Origin: Debaryomyces hansenii CBS767
Taxonomy: Eukaryota; Ascomycota; Pichiomycetes; Serinales; Debaryomycetaceae
Length of the DNA stretch: 64,000 nucleotides
Reading direction: 5' to 3'
NCBI RefSeq assembly: GCF_000006445.2
Contig: NC_006049.2
Location: 1,736,001-1,800,000, forward strand
Shown here: positions 48,824-59,399 of the stretch, piece after piece
Position numbering within the stretch: the stretch's first letter is position 1
How the letters are laid out: every line of letters begins with the position of its first letter
Program-made: the position numbers and the translations under genes
Notes under the pieces: model-generated
Told to the model about the DNA's origin: nothing
What the model saw: the letters and a program-made list of their open reading frames with translations, nothing else
The model's database searches: none

Positions 48824-49849
48824 ATGGACATTTTCAATTCGGCGTTGAAGAATCCGGTGCCGCCGTTGATCAAGAAGGAAGAGGAGAAGTTGGAAAGCGA
48901 AGCAGCACTTAAGAGGAAGAAGACATCCAGAAGAAAGCACAGAAACTCGCATTTGGGGTGTGGCACTTGTAAAAAGAGGAGGATCAAGTGTGACGAGAAC
49001 TTGCCATCATGTTTGAACTGTTTGAAAGGTAAGTTGCATTGTGCGTACTTAAATTTGGACTCCAACGCGAGAAATGCTCTTCGAATGGCGCAATATAACC
49101 AGCATTTGAGGCAAGATAGACCTGACAACGAAAAGTCGCCCCAATCCAACACTGGGGGCACTAATTCATCGTCTGCATCTCCAAATGAGGTTCTTCTTAA
49201 CACCAATGCTCCGCAAACTACATTCACTGTTCCTTATCCAATTATTCAAACTACAGCTACACCGGTGAATATGCCTCAACAGGCCCATGTTATTCAATCT
49301 CCGTATGGACCTTTGGTTTCGTTACAACCGATGCAACAGCAGATGACGAACATGGCCATTCCCTATCCACAAGTACCAATGGTTCAGTCAGCGGTTCCCC
49401 TCATATATTCCAATGCACAACCAATGGCACATATGCAGAATGGCCATCCAATTCCGTCGCCATCAGTCTCAGTTGCACCACCATCGGAAATGAATTCAGG
49501 GACTCCGCCAGTTTCCCAATCCATGCGCATGCAATCTATGTCTACACCCATGATGAATACGATGAAAGAGAAAGACTTAGCATTGCCCCCGATACCAACT
49601 ATACCTCAATCAAATACCTCGGCATCATTAAGAACATCCCCAAAGTTATCGAGTGCGAACCACTCTGTGTCCTACAATTCATTACCATCGATTAATAGCG
49701 AATATAAAATTAAACAACTGACAGATAACTCCATTAAGAATTCACCAATTTTACCTCCATTAAAGAATAGCCACAATAACAACAATTCTCCAAATGCCAA
49801 TGCCGAGGAATCAGACAAGAACCCAAAAATATCAAAATTGTTATCCTAG
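48824..49849 (+). CDS. Zn2Cys6 transcription factor, 341 aa
   Basis: The ATG is at 48824; the frame two codons longer starts at TTG. The binuclear zinc cluster is complete and regularly spaced (Cys46, 49, 56, 63, 66, 73), in the context SHLGCGTCKKRRIKCDENLPSC, with a basic flank on the N side. This form resembles sterol-regulator-type (Upc2-like) clusters, but I would not name it from that alone. The rest is disordered, rich in Pro, Gln, Met, Ser and Asn, like an activation region. There is no middle homology domain, so it is short for the family. Very long flanking non-coding DNA on both sides is typical of tightly controlled regulator genes in Candida-type yeasts. Confidence 0.85.
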   Translation: MDIFNSALKNPVPPLIKKEEEKLESEAALKRKKTSRRKHRNSHLGCGTCKKRRIKCDENLPSCLNCLKGKLHCAYLNLDSNARNALRMAQYNQHLRQDRPDNEKSPQSNTGGTNSSSASPNEVLLNTNAPQTTFTVPYPIIQTTATPVNMPQQAHVIQSPYGPLVSLQPMQQQMTNMAIPYPQVPMVQSAVPLIYSNAQPMAHMQNGHPIPSPSVSVAPPSEMNSGTPPVSQSMRMQSMSTPMMNTMKEKDLALPPIPTIPQSNTSASLRTSPKLSSANHSVSYNSLPSINSEYKIKQLTDNSIKNSPILPPLKNSHNNNNSPNANAEESDKNPKISKLLS

Positions 49850-52028
49850 ATTTAATATCTAATTTGTAATGAGCTGTTAGATCTTACCGGTACGTCATTC
49901 TACCAAAAATTACACTCCTTCCATAATGGTGTATGTTTTATGATACTGACTTAATAATCCACATAATTCTTTGCTTGTTTTGGCAAAACAGTTTTTTTTC
50001 AACTTGATGTTTTATATTCCGCATGAAATATTTCATTTATTAACCTATCTATGTTATTGCACTCCATTCCCATTGGGATTCTTCATTTGTTCATTATATA
50101 TTGAGATCCTGGTTTGGCTATATTTACCAAACATCTAGATATACATTAATGACCTTCTAATACACTACAAAATTTTACAATGTTCACTATGTAGAAATTT
50201 ACATTTTGATCGAAGGCTGCGGGAGTATTTGGCTTGCTTCAATAATTGTGCAAATCTGAATCATTTTGCAATTTTTACACGCTCGATTTCCTTACATATA
50301 TTCCTCAATTCACTCTTCACAATATGTCCATAAAACTACATTTGATTGTTTGTTGTTCATCGTCGAGTTTGTGCGCTTCCACTTTTTATTCTTTCATTTC
50401 TTGTCATGTTTAGTTTGCTTTTTTGATCTCGGAAATAATCGGATTTCAATTAAAGTTTCAGGCTCATGTATGTTTACGATGATACATAAATCAGAGGCGC
50501 TTATCTAATTAGGAAACATCGCGCATGAAATCACAGATGCCTATGCAGCTTTTATAACTTCTCGTATAAATTACGATGATTGCAACTATGTAACATTTTA
50601 TTTTATAACTCTTTGTGTAGGAATACTGTGTATAAACATGAATTCCATAGCCCTTGAAATCCGGATGTAGAAGTAACTGTTAGGAAATTGAAGCAGTATT
50701 CTATATCATTAGCGTTTGTCACCTCAATGGTAGTCCTTGCTTAAGCTTTCCATTTGTAATGCATTTATCGTATATGAAAGAGTGATACGACGTATAGGCA
50801 TTTTTGGTTAGAAAATAATTGATAAATAAAATAATTATGCAGACTAATCGTTAATAATACCCGTGTACATTACATACAATCGAAGGAATAGTCTTAGCAA
50901 AATATCAATCAATGGTTTCTGTCCATGATGACGAAATTGGAGTGATCTATCAAGGTCAAAACTTGTGAGATGTCTTTGCTATAGCACGTGTATAGACTAT
51001 ATTGCATGAATCTGATAGAATAGAATATATACGCGACTAGGCTATATAGAGAGCTTCTTATTGTTATCTTCGTGAAGAACCTTTGCAGGTATAGAGTAAA
51101 CTATAGCGCAGAAACAGAAAACAATAGGAATGGATAAACGTCTGCTGTTATTTGATAATAGGTTCTTGCGTCCAGTGGTATTGAACACTTGTTATAATTC
51201 TTTCTTTTGTTAGCCGGAAGTATTCAAATTAGTCTTGCGAAGTAGTAATGTCAAAAGAGGTACAAAGGGATTTGACTTTTGTATCTAATAATTTCCACTT
51301 ACCAAACAAATATCAAATTAACGGTTCATCGCTCTTAAATGTTCTGATAACACTGCTGCATTTTTCGCATACGGCTATCGAAATGGAAGCATGATAAAAT
51401 TATTAGGTTAGTAAGTCTTGAAACCGAAAGTATTAATCTAAAATATCTTTAATCTAGTAATTTCTGGCATAGATACGAGAATGTTTTATTATAAATCTAC
51501 AACAAAACTTCTACTGATGTTTACCGAGAGAAAGGAAGAAGTATTTATCAACTGCAATGTACTTCAATTCAATTTACATTTACTGCTAAGTCGAATATGA
51601 TTGAATACGACTTCTTATTAAAGAGATCACGTTATTATTCACTTGGTTTTTTAAATGATACTGTAAAACAATTTATGCGTTTTTGGATAATGAAGATATA
51701 AAGGCTATTAAATTGTCTAACAATGTTCAAACAAAATTTCTCTCTCCCACAGAATGTTACTTCATTATAAATGATAAGCTTGAAGTTTCTATATAATGTA
51801 TTGAATTAACCGATAGCATGGCAATTGGTAATTATGTAATTACACTAGTTGGCATTCATTGTTGAATGATGGGTTTCAAGCTATATTATTCAATATTGCA
51901 GAAGCCCAAATTAAAGAGTATAATTAAGAATTACTCGTTTATATATAATTCAAATAATTCAGAATCTAATAAAAAATTTTAATGAATGAAATATAATTAA
52001 CTTAGATATATAACTAGGTTTACATGAA
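49850..52028. other. 2.2-kb gap between convergent genes
   Basis: The Zn-cluster gene and TMA22 point toward each other across this region, so it needs no promoter for either. It is AT-rich and has no ATG frame of convincing length. I see no tRNA, snoRNA or repeat. An E-box CACGTG lies at 50985-50990. It may hold a non-coding RNA, a replication or centromere element, or a decayed gene. Confidence 0.45.
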
Positions 52029-52598
52029 TTAAGGTGCCGGTGGCTTCTTCTTTTTCTTTTCGTCGATTTGTTCAACTTTAACTTCATCTAATGCTTTCTC
52101 TTGTAATAATTTTTCGATATAATCCTTAGCTTCATCACTAACATCACCTTGAACAATAATCTCGTCCTTCTTTTCTGCATTTTTAGTGACTGATGCACCA
52201 GTAGCAAATTTAGATGCGAAGGTTTTGGCTAATTTCTTCATATCAATATTGAAGACTTCTAATCCCGAAATGGAAATAACATGCTTTCTCTTATTTCTTT
52301 CAATTCTCTTAATTGTGACTTTCGATGACAATTTCTTCTGCAATTCTCTTTCCAATTTAGCTTCCTCTTTAGCTTGCTTCTTCTCCATTTCTTGCGATAT
52401 TTTTTGTTCTTTTTCTAACGATAATGTTGAAGTAGCATTTGCCAATGCATCTGCACTATATAATTTTTCAAATAATTCTGGTTGGTTTTCTTGTAACCAT
52501 TCTTTACACCTTTTAAATGAAAGACCAAATTCACAATATTCTGGAGGGAAGGTACACACTTCGCAATATTCAATGTTCTTTGGTAATACTTCAGTCAT
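52029..52598 (-). CDS. TMA22: Ribosome-associated factor Tma22 (DENR)
   Basis: About 189 residues from the ATG at 52598; the longer frame starts at TTG. Tma22/DENR works with Tma20/MCT-1 to remove deacylated tRNA from 40S subunits after termination and limits re-initiation. The N-terminus has the Cys-containing block YCEVCTFPPEYCEF. A charged, helical linker (about 65-100) leads to a SUI1 domain (about 100-180) with IKRIERNKRKHVISISGLEVF and KLAKTFASKFATGASV. It ends in a basic tail, KKKKKPPAP. All of this is usual for the family. Confidence 0.94.
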   Translation of the reverse strand: MTEVLPKNIEYCEVCTFPPEYCEFGLSFKRCKEWLQENQPELFEKLYSADALANATSTLSLEKEQKISQEMEKKQAKEEAKLERELQKKLSSKVTIKRIERNKRKHVISISGLEVFNIDMKKLAKTFASKFATGASVTKNAEKKDEIIVQGDVSDEAKDYIEKLLQEKALDEVKVEQIDEKKKKKPPAP

Positions 52599-52760
52599 TG
52601 TGTTAGTTGTTTGAATGAATAGGCCAGCTTGTATTGTAATTGAAGTGTAATTTTTTTTGATGATACGCAACAAATGTCGCAGTTCGCACTATTATCGCCG
52701 ATACAGCAAATACCTTCATATTAGACTGCTATTAAATATATAATACCTATATATATCCAA

Positions 52761-55661
52761 CTAAGGAATAAATTCGCTACAACAATCAAAGTCCCTTACC
52801 GGCCTAAAATCTTCTAATTCAACACATTTCCACAAGCTTTTAGTTAACATAACTTTATCGTCTATCTTTTCGTAGATCAAGCTCAAATACCACCAGATTT
52901 CAGAATTGTTATAGCCAAAGGGCCAACTTTGGGAAAATTGTTCTAAGTAGTTTTTCAATCTGATTAACCCAGAGCTCAAATCCTTTGTTGATATGAATAA
53001 AGAGTTATCGATATTGTCATCAAGAATGATTAATTTGCACAATCCTAGTAATGTAGTACCAAGTTCTCTCTTCTTATAGTAGTTGATCGGCTCATTTAAT
53101 ATTTCTAGGGATCTTTCGAACTCCTGTAGAGCCAAGAATTTCCTATTGCTTGAGCATATTAAACCTAGGCTTGTAATAGTTTTGGTGTTTGGTTCATGGA
53201 TACTTTCCGCTTCAACAATACATTGTTCAGCTTCTTCTAACAATCCTATTTTTAAATATATCTTACTAGCCCATACCCAGATATCCTGTAGAATTTTTCT
53301 TTCTGTCACATTCAACTTTTTCATCGATGTACCGTTAGTTTGATAATCGTGTCTTTCTTTAGACTTGGATATTTTTGACATCCTTTTTATTTTATCCTTT
53401 GCTAATTTTTTCTCCTTTGATAAATGATTCTCCTGTTTAATATCATTATTTTGATTAGATGATGGATCTATAAAACTCGGTCTATGCGACCACTTAGCAA
53501 TATTTGTTCGAAGTTGTGTATTATCACTCTTATTGGTTCCAATATCAATATCAAATAGTTCGTTATATAGTACGAAAACTTCCGACAAATATTCTAAAAT
53601 ATAATGAGTTCCATATGTTGATTCCCAGATTGATAACTGAGTTAATTTTAATTGCAATATATCAAACTTAGTTTCATTTGTAAGGTTCAAATTGGATTTG
53701 CGATTTTTAACAAGATATATACCAGCAATATTGAGACCATTATTAATGATCTTTTCCAGTTCTCTGATCTTAGTCATTTGGATATTTGATGCAGCAGTAC
53801 CATTGGCGCCACCGCTCATAGTATCATTAATACTACCATCGATTGTGACATTAACTTGATACGTGTGTTTCTGGTTCTGGGCATTCTCACCAGAACTATG
53901 CGTTTCTAACGAGGTGAGCAATAATGCATACAAATTCCAGGTCTTGAATGATTCCGGGTGTCTCTTTAAAATGAACTTGCATAATTTAATGGCTTGTTGT
54001 ATTGATCTATTGTACGATAATATCAACGCATAATTGAACAAATATGAAATATTACCTGTGATATCAATTATCAAACTGTTTTTGTAATATTTGAGAACTT
54101 TACTGGTATAAGCATCAATCGTCTCATAATTTGGCAATTCAAAGCTGCACAAGTAGTAGTAATAATATCCTAAAGAATACCATGACTTGGAGATTAGCCT
54201 AATAAAATAGGAATTATCCTCCTGCATCACATTATCGTTATACTTCAGATATAAGAATGAAATATGATTATCATTTGGAGAGTCATCGTACTTCAAATCG
54301 CAGGTATTTGCAAGCTCGCGTAAATAGCCCTTTGATTCGACAGCACATTTATCCAATGAATGTAATATTTGATCCCGGGTGACATATTTAAACTTCTTCG
54401 AATCATTAGATTGAAGAGAAAGAGAATCTAAAGGATTAAAACGTAATATGCAAGTTGCGTATGTGTCAATAATTGATAAAATATCATGTATGTATCCATT
54501 ATGCTGTTCCTGATCTTTTTCAATGTAACTGATATAGGTTTTAAATGCAGCGTATGCTTCATCATATTCTTCCCGATCAATCAATGTCTTGATCAAGGTC
54601 CTCAAAATTATCTGACTTTGGTATGATTTTTGGGTTAAGTTAATCAACAACTTTTTCGATAACAGGCCACTTAAAATGTGATATTTCATAGGAACGTAAC
54701 TCAACGATTCGTACAAGTTATAGACGAAAAAGTTTAAATCATGATTTTCTGAGCTAGCGTCTGGGAAATGGTTTTCATTCTTGATAATGGACTCGATATG
54801 TATCTTCAAGTAATTTGAAAATTGTGCTCTAAAATCAGCGTCAAGAAAATGTCTGTTTTCAATCTTCATTAAATAGTTACTGAACAGAACCAACATAAGG
54901 TTATTTTTCGCAAAAATCTGAGCTTTAATATCGCTGTCAAAGGTTATCAATTTTTTATCCTGGCTAGATAATAATAAAGCCATTCCGCCAAATAGTACAT
55001 CTAGCCAATGCGATGCAGCTATATTGGATTTCGTAAATGGCTTTTTTAAGGAAATTAAATATTCAGCCCATAATTTATATCTACTTTGTTCATCGCTCAA
55101 ACCTAATAACACTATCTGACGGCAAGCCAAATATTCAACGAAATCATTATGTATATATGCTGAAGAATGTAAAGTTGATGGTATTGATGACTCAAATTTT
55201 TCGTTGGTACGTATCAATTCTTCGGTTTGTGAGTTTAGGTAATACAAATGAGTCATTATGACAGCGTAGTATAATTTTTCTTCATGACTAGTATTTGGAA
55301 TATCATGGTAATTTTCAAGCGATTCAGCAAATCGAATTAGACTAGTCAAACTTTCTCGTAAAGAACCACTATTTTTCGAAATAGAATCACGACACTCTAT
55401 AATACTTAAATTCTTCAACTGCCTCTGAATCAAAGATTGCAATTGGTAGTCAATAAATATAATCTGTTGGAAAACTTCTGGAGAATCTTGGAACTTGTCC
55501 ACAGATTTAGGAAAACAGTCGAAATTCAACGTATTCATATACTTCTCATTTGGAGAAGTTTCAATTAACATTTTAATGTCTCGTAGTTTACAATCTGAAC
55601 TATTATGGTAACTATCTAGGTCTAGAAGCCTAGTTGATTCTATATTGTTCAAGTACTCCAT
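52761..55661 (-). CDS. YPP1: Plasma-membrane PI4-kinase complex subunit Ypp1 (TTC7-like)
   Basis: 966 residues, somewhat longer than S. cerevisiae Ypp1. With Efr3, Ypp1 anchors the PI4-kinase Stt4 in plasma-membrane patches. The protein is an alpha-solenoid of TPR-like helical pairs throughout, with a Ser/Asn-rich insert (about 605-625) and a basic insert (about 750-800; KEKKLAKDKIKRM). The C-terminus has the family block GYNNSEIWWYLSLIYEKIDDK followed by LEDFRPVRDF. It lies 77 bp downstream of the MLH1 stop-side boundary on the same strand, leaving a very short promoter-terminator space. Confidence 0.85.
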   Translation of the reverse strand: MEYLNNIESTRLLDLDSYHNSSDCKLRDIKMLIETSPNEKYMNTLNFDCFPKSVDKFQDSPEVFQQIIFIDYQLQSLIQRQLKNLSIIECRDSISKNSGSLRESLTSLIRFAESLENYHDIPNTSHEEKLYYAVIMTHLYYLNSQTEELIRTNEKFESSIPSTLHSSAYIHNDFVEYLACRQIVLLGLSDEQSRYKLWAEYLISLKKPFTKSNIAASHWLDVLFGGMALLLSSQDKKLITFDSDIKAQIFAKNNLMLVLFSNYLMKIENRHFLDADFRAQFSNYLKIHIESIIKNENHFPDASSENHDLNFFVYNLYESLSYVPMKYHILSGLLSKKLLINLTQKSYQSQIILRTLIKTLIDREEYDEAYAAFKTYISYIEKDQEQHNGYIHDILSIIDTYATCILRFNPLDSLSLQSNDSKKFKYVTRDQILHSLDKCAVESKGYLRELANTCDLKYDDSPNDNHISFLYLKYNDNVMQEDNSYFIRLISKSWYSLGYYYYYLCSFELPNYETIDAYTSKVLKYYKNSLIIDITGNISYLFNYALILSYNRSIQQAIKLCKFILKRHPESFKTWNLYALLLTSLETHSSGENAQNQKHTYQVNVTIDGSINDTMSGGANGTAASNIQMTKIRELEKIINNGLNIAGIYLVKNRKSNLNLTNETKFDILQLKLTQLSIWESTYGTHYILEYLSEVFVLYNELFDIDIGTNKSDNTQLRTNIAKWSHRPSFIDPSSNQNNDIKQENHLSKEKKLAKDKIKRMSKISKSKERHDYQTNGTSMKKLNVTERKILQDIWVWASKIYLKIGLLEEAEQCIVEAESIHEPNTKTITSLGLICSSNRKFLALQEFERSLEILNEPINYYKKRELGTTLLGLCKLIILDDNIDNSLFISTKDLSSGLIRLKNYLEQFSQSWPFGYNNSEIWWYLSLIYEKIDDKVMLTKSLWKCVELEDFRPVRDFDCCSEFIP

Positions 55662-55738
55662 ATCTATTTTTCACACTACAAATGTCGTATATAATAATGT
55701 CGTATGATTGTGATTTTTAGATCAGACCTACATCCTTT

Positions 55739-58042
55739 TTAACATCTCTCGAATACTTTATATAAACCAGGTAAGTCTGCAATTTGAACTACAGCACCAA
55801 GTATGTTTTCAGTAGCTAGGAATCTTTGTTTAAGAGCGGGAAATAAAGCATGCTCCAAAATGTTGTCAAGTTCATTTCTTTTTACAACATTCTTCTGTTT
55901 CTCGTATTCTTGTGTCTGCTCTTGTTTGTTTGGTATACCAGTAGTATCGACTCTTGTAAAGTCGTTTGAAATCGATTCAGGTACATACAATAATGAAATT
56001 TCTCTTAATATCCCATTCAAACACTCCTTTTCATTCTCGTAATCTATACGAGATCCTAATCTATAGATGAAATATGGCAATTTTGATAAATATGGCTTAA
56101 CATTTTTCAAAAGCATTGGAAGTGCAAGAATTGAAGCTTTTCCATCTGTATCGTAACTGAAATTTATCTGAAAATATTCCATAAACATATCCTTCATACT
56201 CATTATCTTTAAAATTATGTCTGTCTTTTTTTGCAACTTTCTGTCATTATTTAATACAGAAAGATATAACGGTTCAAGTAGTTCATCTAATGATAGTGTC
56301 TCGGATAACGTAATCTCACCGTAGTTACAGAATTCAGACAAAGCTACTTGGTAAAAAAATTCATAAAGTACGGCCGAATAATCGCACATGAATAATTTAA
56401 CGTCAAACTGGAAACAACAGAGCCTCCTCAGTTCATCGATGATTCCAATATACGATGAGTTATTAAATATGTTTGTTAATGGTTTATGTACTATATCTGT
56501 CGTCTCTTTTCTTAAACTTAATATGCTCTCAAGATTTACTTTCATTCTTTTCCGATTAGACATTTGAAACTGTGAATCAAGGCTAGAATTAACGCCTCGT
56601 GAGTCTATACTATTATTGGATTTAATCTGACTATCCAACCTTGATTCGGTCGCTTCATTTTCAATATCAGCCGGTATCTCTTCTTGTATTATCTCAGGTT
56701 GTGTGAACTCTTTCGTCATTTGTCCGTGATAATTACTATCTGTTTGTCCCGTCAAGAACGTATTGAGTTTAGACTGTTGTGCATCAACCCTAACTAACTT
56801 ATTTTCTTGTCTATATTTCTTTGCTGGTTGTGACAGAGACTGGTTAAGTGTATGTTCACGGGGTAATCCAGAGAATTCATCATTTGACCTCTTAAGATCT
56901 TGCCTATTTGATAATATGTTTTGCGTTTTAAACTTTCTCGACGAATCAATACTCGATAATAACTGGTGTACCTTTGAGCTAATTATCTCTATGATTTCAT
57001 CTTCATACAAAAACCTAACTTCTCTTTTAGTCGGATGAACATTAACGTCAAGATTTTGCGGTTCAATTTCCAAACTCAAATACATAAAAGGTTGAGTGCC
57101 TTTTGGTAAAAAGAATTGATAAATGGAACTAATAGCTCTTTTCAATGGTTCACAAGTAACTAATCTATGATTAATAAAGAAAACTGGTTGAATTTTCTTT
57201 TTATTATTATAGTTCGAATTTGTTATGGCTCCAGATACTCTGACTAACCCATATTTTCCTTGATAATCTTCTTCCACCGTCTCGTTTCCTTTTATTTCTA
57301 CATCAATTAATTCATTAGCAACTGCTGGCCCAAATACTGTACGTATTCTTTCAGTTAATGTCATTGTAGGACGCGTTACAAGTACTTGGTACGATTCACC
57401 AAATTTTTTACAACTAAACCCTACGCCTTCTGTATGAACTGCATACCTTCCTATCACGTCTAAGATCTTTGAAAACTCATCATTCTTAGATTTTAGCGTC
57501 TTTAGTCTGGAAGGAACGTTGTAAAATAAATCCTCAACTATGATTTGAGTGCCATCTTTTCCAGCTATTGGCTTGGGCTCGACATTAGGTACGTCAGCTT
57601 TGAAATTTGCATTTGTTAGTTTGCCGTTCAAATAATAGGCCTTATGTGCTAACTGTGTCAGCTTCGTCTTAGTAATTACAGAAAGCCTTGCAATGTGGGA
57701 GATACTAGCTAAAGCTTCTCCTCTAAACCCATATGTTGCAATACTTTCTAAATCTTCAAATTTGGAAAGCTTCGATGTGGTAAATCGCTCACATAAAAGA
57801 CACATGTCATCTTTATTTATACCATGCCCATTATCACTTATTTGTAATAACTTGAGTCCACCATCTTTTATAAGAATATCAATCATTGTAGATTTAGCAT
57901 CAATCGAGTTTTCTAGTAGTTCTTTCAAGGCATTTGCAGGTTGTATTATAATTTCTCCTGCAGCAATTCTGTTAACGACAGATGTATCTAAATGTTTGAT
58001 CTTCTGTCTTTCATTTTCATTCATTGATCCGTTATCGACCAT
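55739..58042 (-). CDS. MLH1: DNA mismatch-repair protein Mlh1 (MutL homologue)
   Basis: 767 residues from the ATG at 58042, almost exactly the length of S. cerevisiae Mlh1. An in-frame ATG at 58132 would add 30 residues unlike the family, so I prefer 58042 (58024 is also possible). Mlh1 pairs with Pms1 or Mlh3 in mismatch repair and meiotic crossing-over. The GHKL ATPase is clear: NRIAAGEI, KELLENSIDA (Glu41, Asn45), DNGHGI and YGFRGEAL. A variable linker (about 360-500) is followed by the dimerisation domain. The last residues KVFERC are the conserved Mlh1 end that completes the Pms1 endonuclease site. ACGCG, an MCB core, lies at 58109-58113, in the promoter under this start. Confidence 0.94.
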   Translation of the reverse strand: MVDNGSMNENERQKIKHLDTSVVNRIAAGEIIIQPANALKELLENSIDAKSTMIDILIKDGGLKLLQISDNGHGINKDDMCLLCERFTTSKLSKFEDLESIATYGFRGEALASISHIARLSVITKTKLTQLAHKAYYLNGKLTNANFKADVPNVEPKPIAGKDGTQIIVEDLFYNVPSRLKTLKSKNDEFSKILDVIGRYAVHTEGVGFSCKKFGESYQVLVTRPTMTLTERIRTVFGPAVANELIDVEIKGNETVEEDYQGKYGLVRVSGAITNSNYNNKKKIQPVFFINHRLVTCEPLKRAISSIYQFFLPKGTQPFMYLSLEIEPQNLDVNVHPTKREVRFLYEDEIIEIISSKVHQLLSSIDSSRKFKTQNILSNRQDLKRSNDEFSGLPREHTLNQSLSQPAKKYRQENKLVRVDAQQSKLNTFLTGQTDSNYHGQMTKEFTQPEIIQEEIPADIENEATESRLDSQIKSNNSIDSRGVNSSLDSQFQMSNRKRMKVNLESILSLRKETTDIVHKPLTNIFNNSSYIGIIDELRRLCCFQFDVKLFMCDYSAVLYEFFYQVALSEFCNYGEITLSETLSLDELLEPLYLSVLNNDRKLQKKTDIILKIMSMKDMFMEYFQINFSYDTDGKASILALPMLLKNVKPYLSKLPYFIYRLGSRIDYENEKECLNGILREISLLYVPESISNDFTRVDTTGIPNKQEQTQEYEKQKNVVKRNELDNILEHALFPALKQRFLATENILGAVVQIADLPGLYKVFERC

Positions 58043-58203
58043 ATTCAGGATTATTAAACATGAAAATATAATAATATTACTACTTGAATTTTTATGAAGA
58101 AATGCATTACGCGCAAGTCTTATATCAATCATTACAGAAATTAGCTAAAGTTAATTTATGGATTAACTCATAGAAGCCATCTAAATTACGAGGATTGGAT
58201 AAT

Positions 58204-59361
58204 ATGTCTAGCACGAAGCTAGAGCCTACAAATGAAATTTCTAATGCAGTTCCTTCAAATGGTTTAATAAACAACTTGGAAAACAACGGGGATGAAAGTA
58301 CCAGCGATTCAGACGAAAACTCATACGATAGTAGTTCTGATGAAAGCCTAGACAATGGAGAACCTGTAAGAAAAATACAGAAGACAGATAAAAATACCTT
58401 AATGAATAGATATGAATTTCTTAAGAGCAAGATGCGAGATGAAAATTCAGAAGCCCATAAAGGTGAAGCTACAACATTGGTATTAGACCATTTACGAGAG
58501 TTAAAAGTGATCTATGAGATCGTCCAGAAAGAGCATAATCGAGATACGAAGGTTCACTTGAAGGATGCAGAAGCATTTATGGATACGTCCAAATTTGCAG
58601 CGACTAATGCTAAAAATTTGAAATTCGATGATATGGGAATATCGTTGAGTCAGAAGGATTTTCTCTCTCGTTTAAGAAGCTACTTGAACCCCAACGAGGC
58701 AACAGTGGAAGATGATTATGAAGGTGATTATAATGAAACGAGTACTAAGGAAGATACCTTCAATTCTTATAACTGGCTTAAGTTAGGTGCTTTATATTGC
58801 TCGGTAAGTAATAAGGCAGTTGTTACAGACTCTCTTTACGGACCTTTGGAAACGGAAAGAAGAAAGCAGTTAGGGAGGACAAGAAATATAGACGATACGA
58901 AAAACTATCTTTCAACGACGGCTCAGCTGGTTCAAGCTAATGATATATCAGGAAATGAAGAACAGAATACGGCTCATATGGTTAAAAATGTATATAAAAC
59001 TTTCGTTCAAAAGAAAGATGATGCTGGGGTTAACTTCTTCAAATTTTTTATTAACCCTAATTCATTTGCTCAGTCAATTGAAAATCTATTCTTTACAAGT
59101 TTTCTTATCAAAGATGCGAGATTAAAATTGTACCTAAATGATGAAGGAATACCGATTGTTCAAACTGTTAACCCACAGGAATACGAAGTCAGTCAATTAA
59201 ACCCTTCTAATGGAGAATCAAATCACCATATTGCAACATTTGATTATAAAACCTGGCAAGGTTTGATAAAGAGATTCAACATAACAGAGTCTTATTTAGA
59301 TACCAGACCTGAAGCAGATGATACGTACTCATCTAGTGACGATGATGAAATTAATGAATAA
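58204..59361 (+). CDS. NSE4: SMC5/6 complex kleisin Nse4
   Basis: About 385 residues from the ATG at 58204; the longer frame starts at TTG. Nse4 bridges the Smc5 and Smc6 heads and binds Nse1-Nse3. The first 60 residues are acidic and disordered. A helical N-terminal kleisin region follows (about 65-140; YEFLKSKMRDENSEA). The C-terminal winged helix (about 270-370) has the diagnostic stretch FFKFFINPNSFAQSIENLFFTS. It converges with QRI7 with 38 bp between stops, as these genes do in S. cerevisiae, and is divergent from MLH1. Confidence 0.92.
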   Translation: MSSTKLEPTNEISNAVPSNGLINNLENNGDESTSDSDENSYDSSSDESLDNGEPVRKIQKTDKNTLMNRYEFLKSKMRDENSEAHKGEATTLVLDHLRELKVIYEIVQKEHNRDTKVHLKDAEAFMDTSKFAATNAKNLKFDDMGISLSQKDFLSRLRSYLNPNEATVEDDYEGDYNETSTKEDTFNSYNWLKLGALYCSVSNKAVVTDSLYGPLETERRKQLGRTRNIDDTKNYLSTTAQLVQANDISGNEEQNTAHMVKNVYKTFVQKKDDAGVNFFKFFINPNSFAQSIENLFFTSFLIKDARLKLYLNDEGIPIVQTVNPQEYEVSQLNPSNGESNHHIATFDYKTWQGLIKRFNITESYLDTRPEADDTYSSSDDDEINE

Positions 59362-59399
59362 TGCTTAATAAACAATTGATTTGCTATGTACATATAAAT

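Noticed and set aside
50266..50508. 80-codon frame in the convergent gap
   Set aside because: Starts at TTG and encodes an unlikely Phe/His-rich sequence.
51407..51413. TACTAAC branch-point-like sequence on the minus strand in the convergent gap
   Set aside because: No suitable GTATGT donor on the correct side and no exon-like frames to join.
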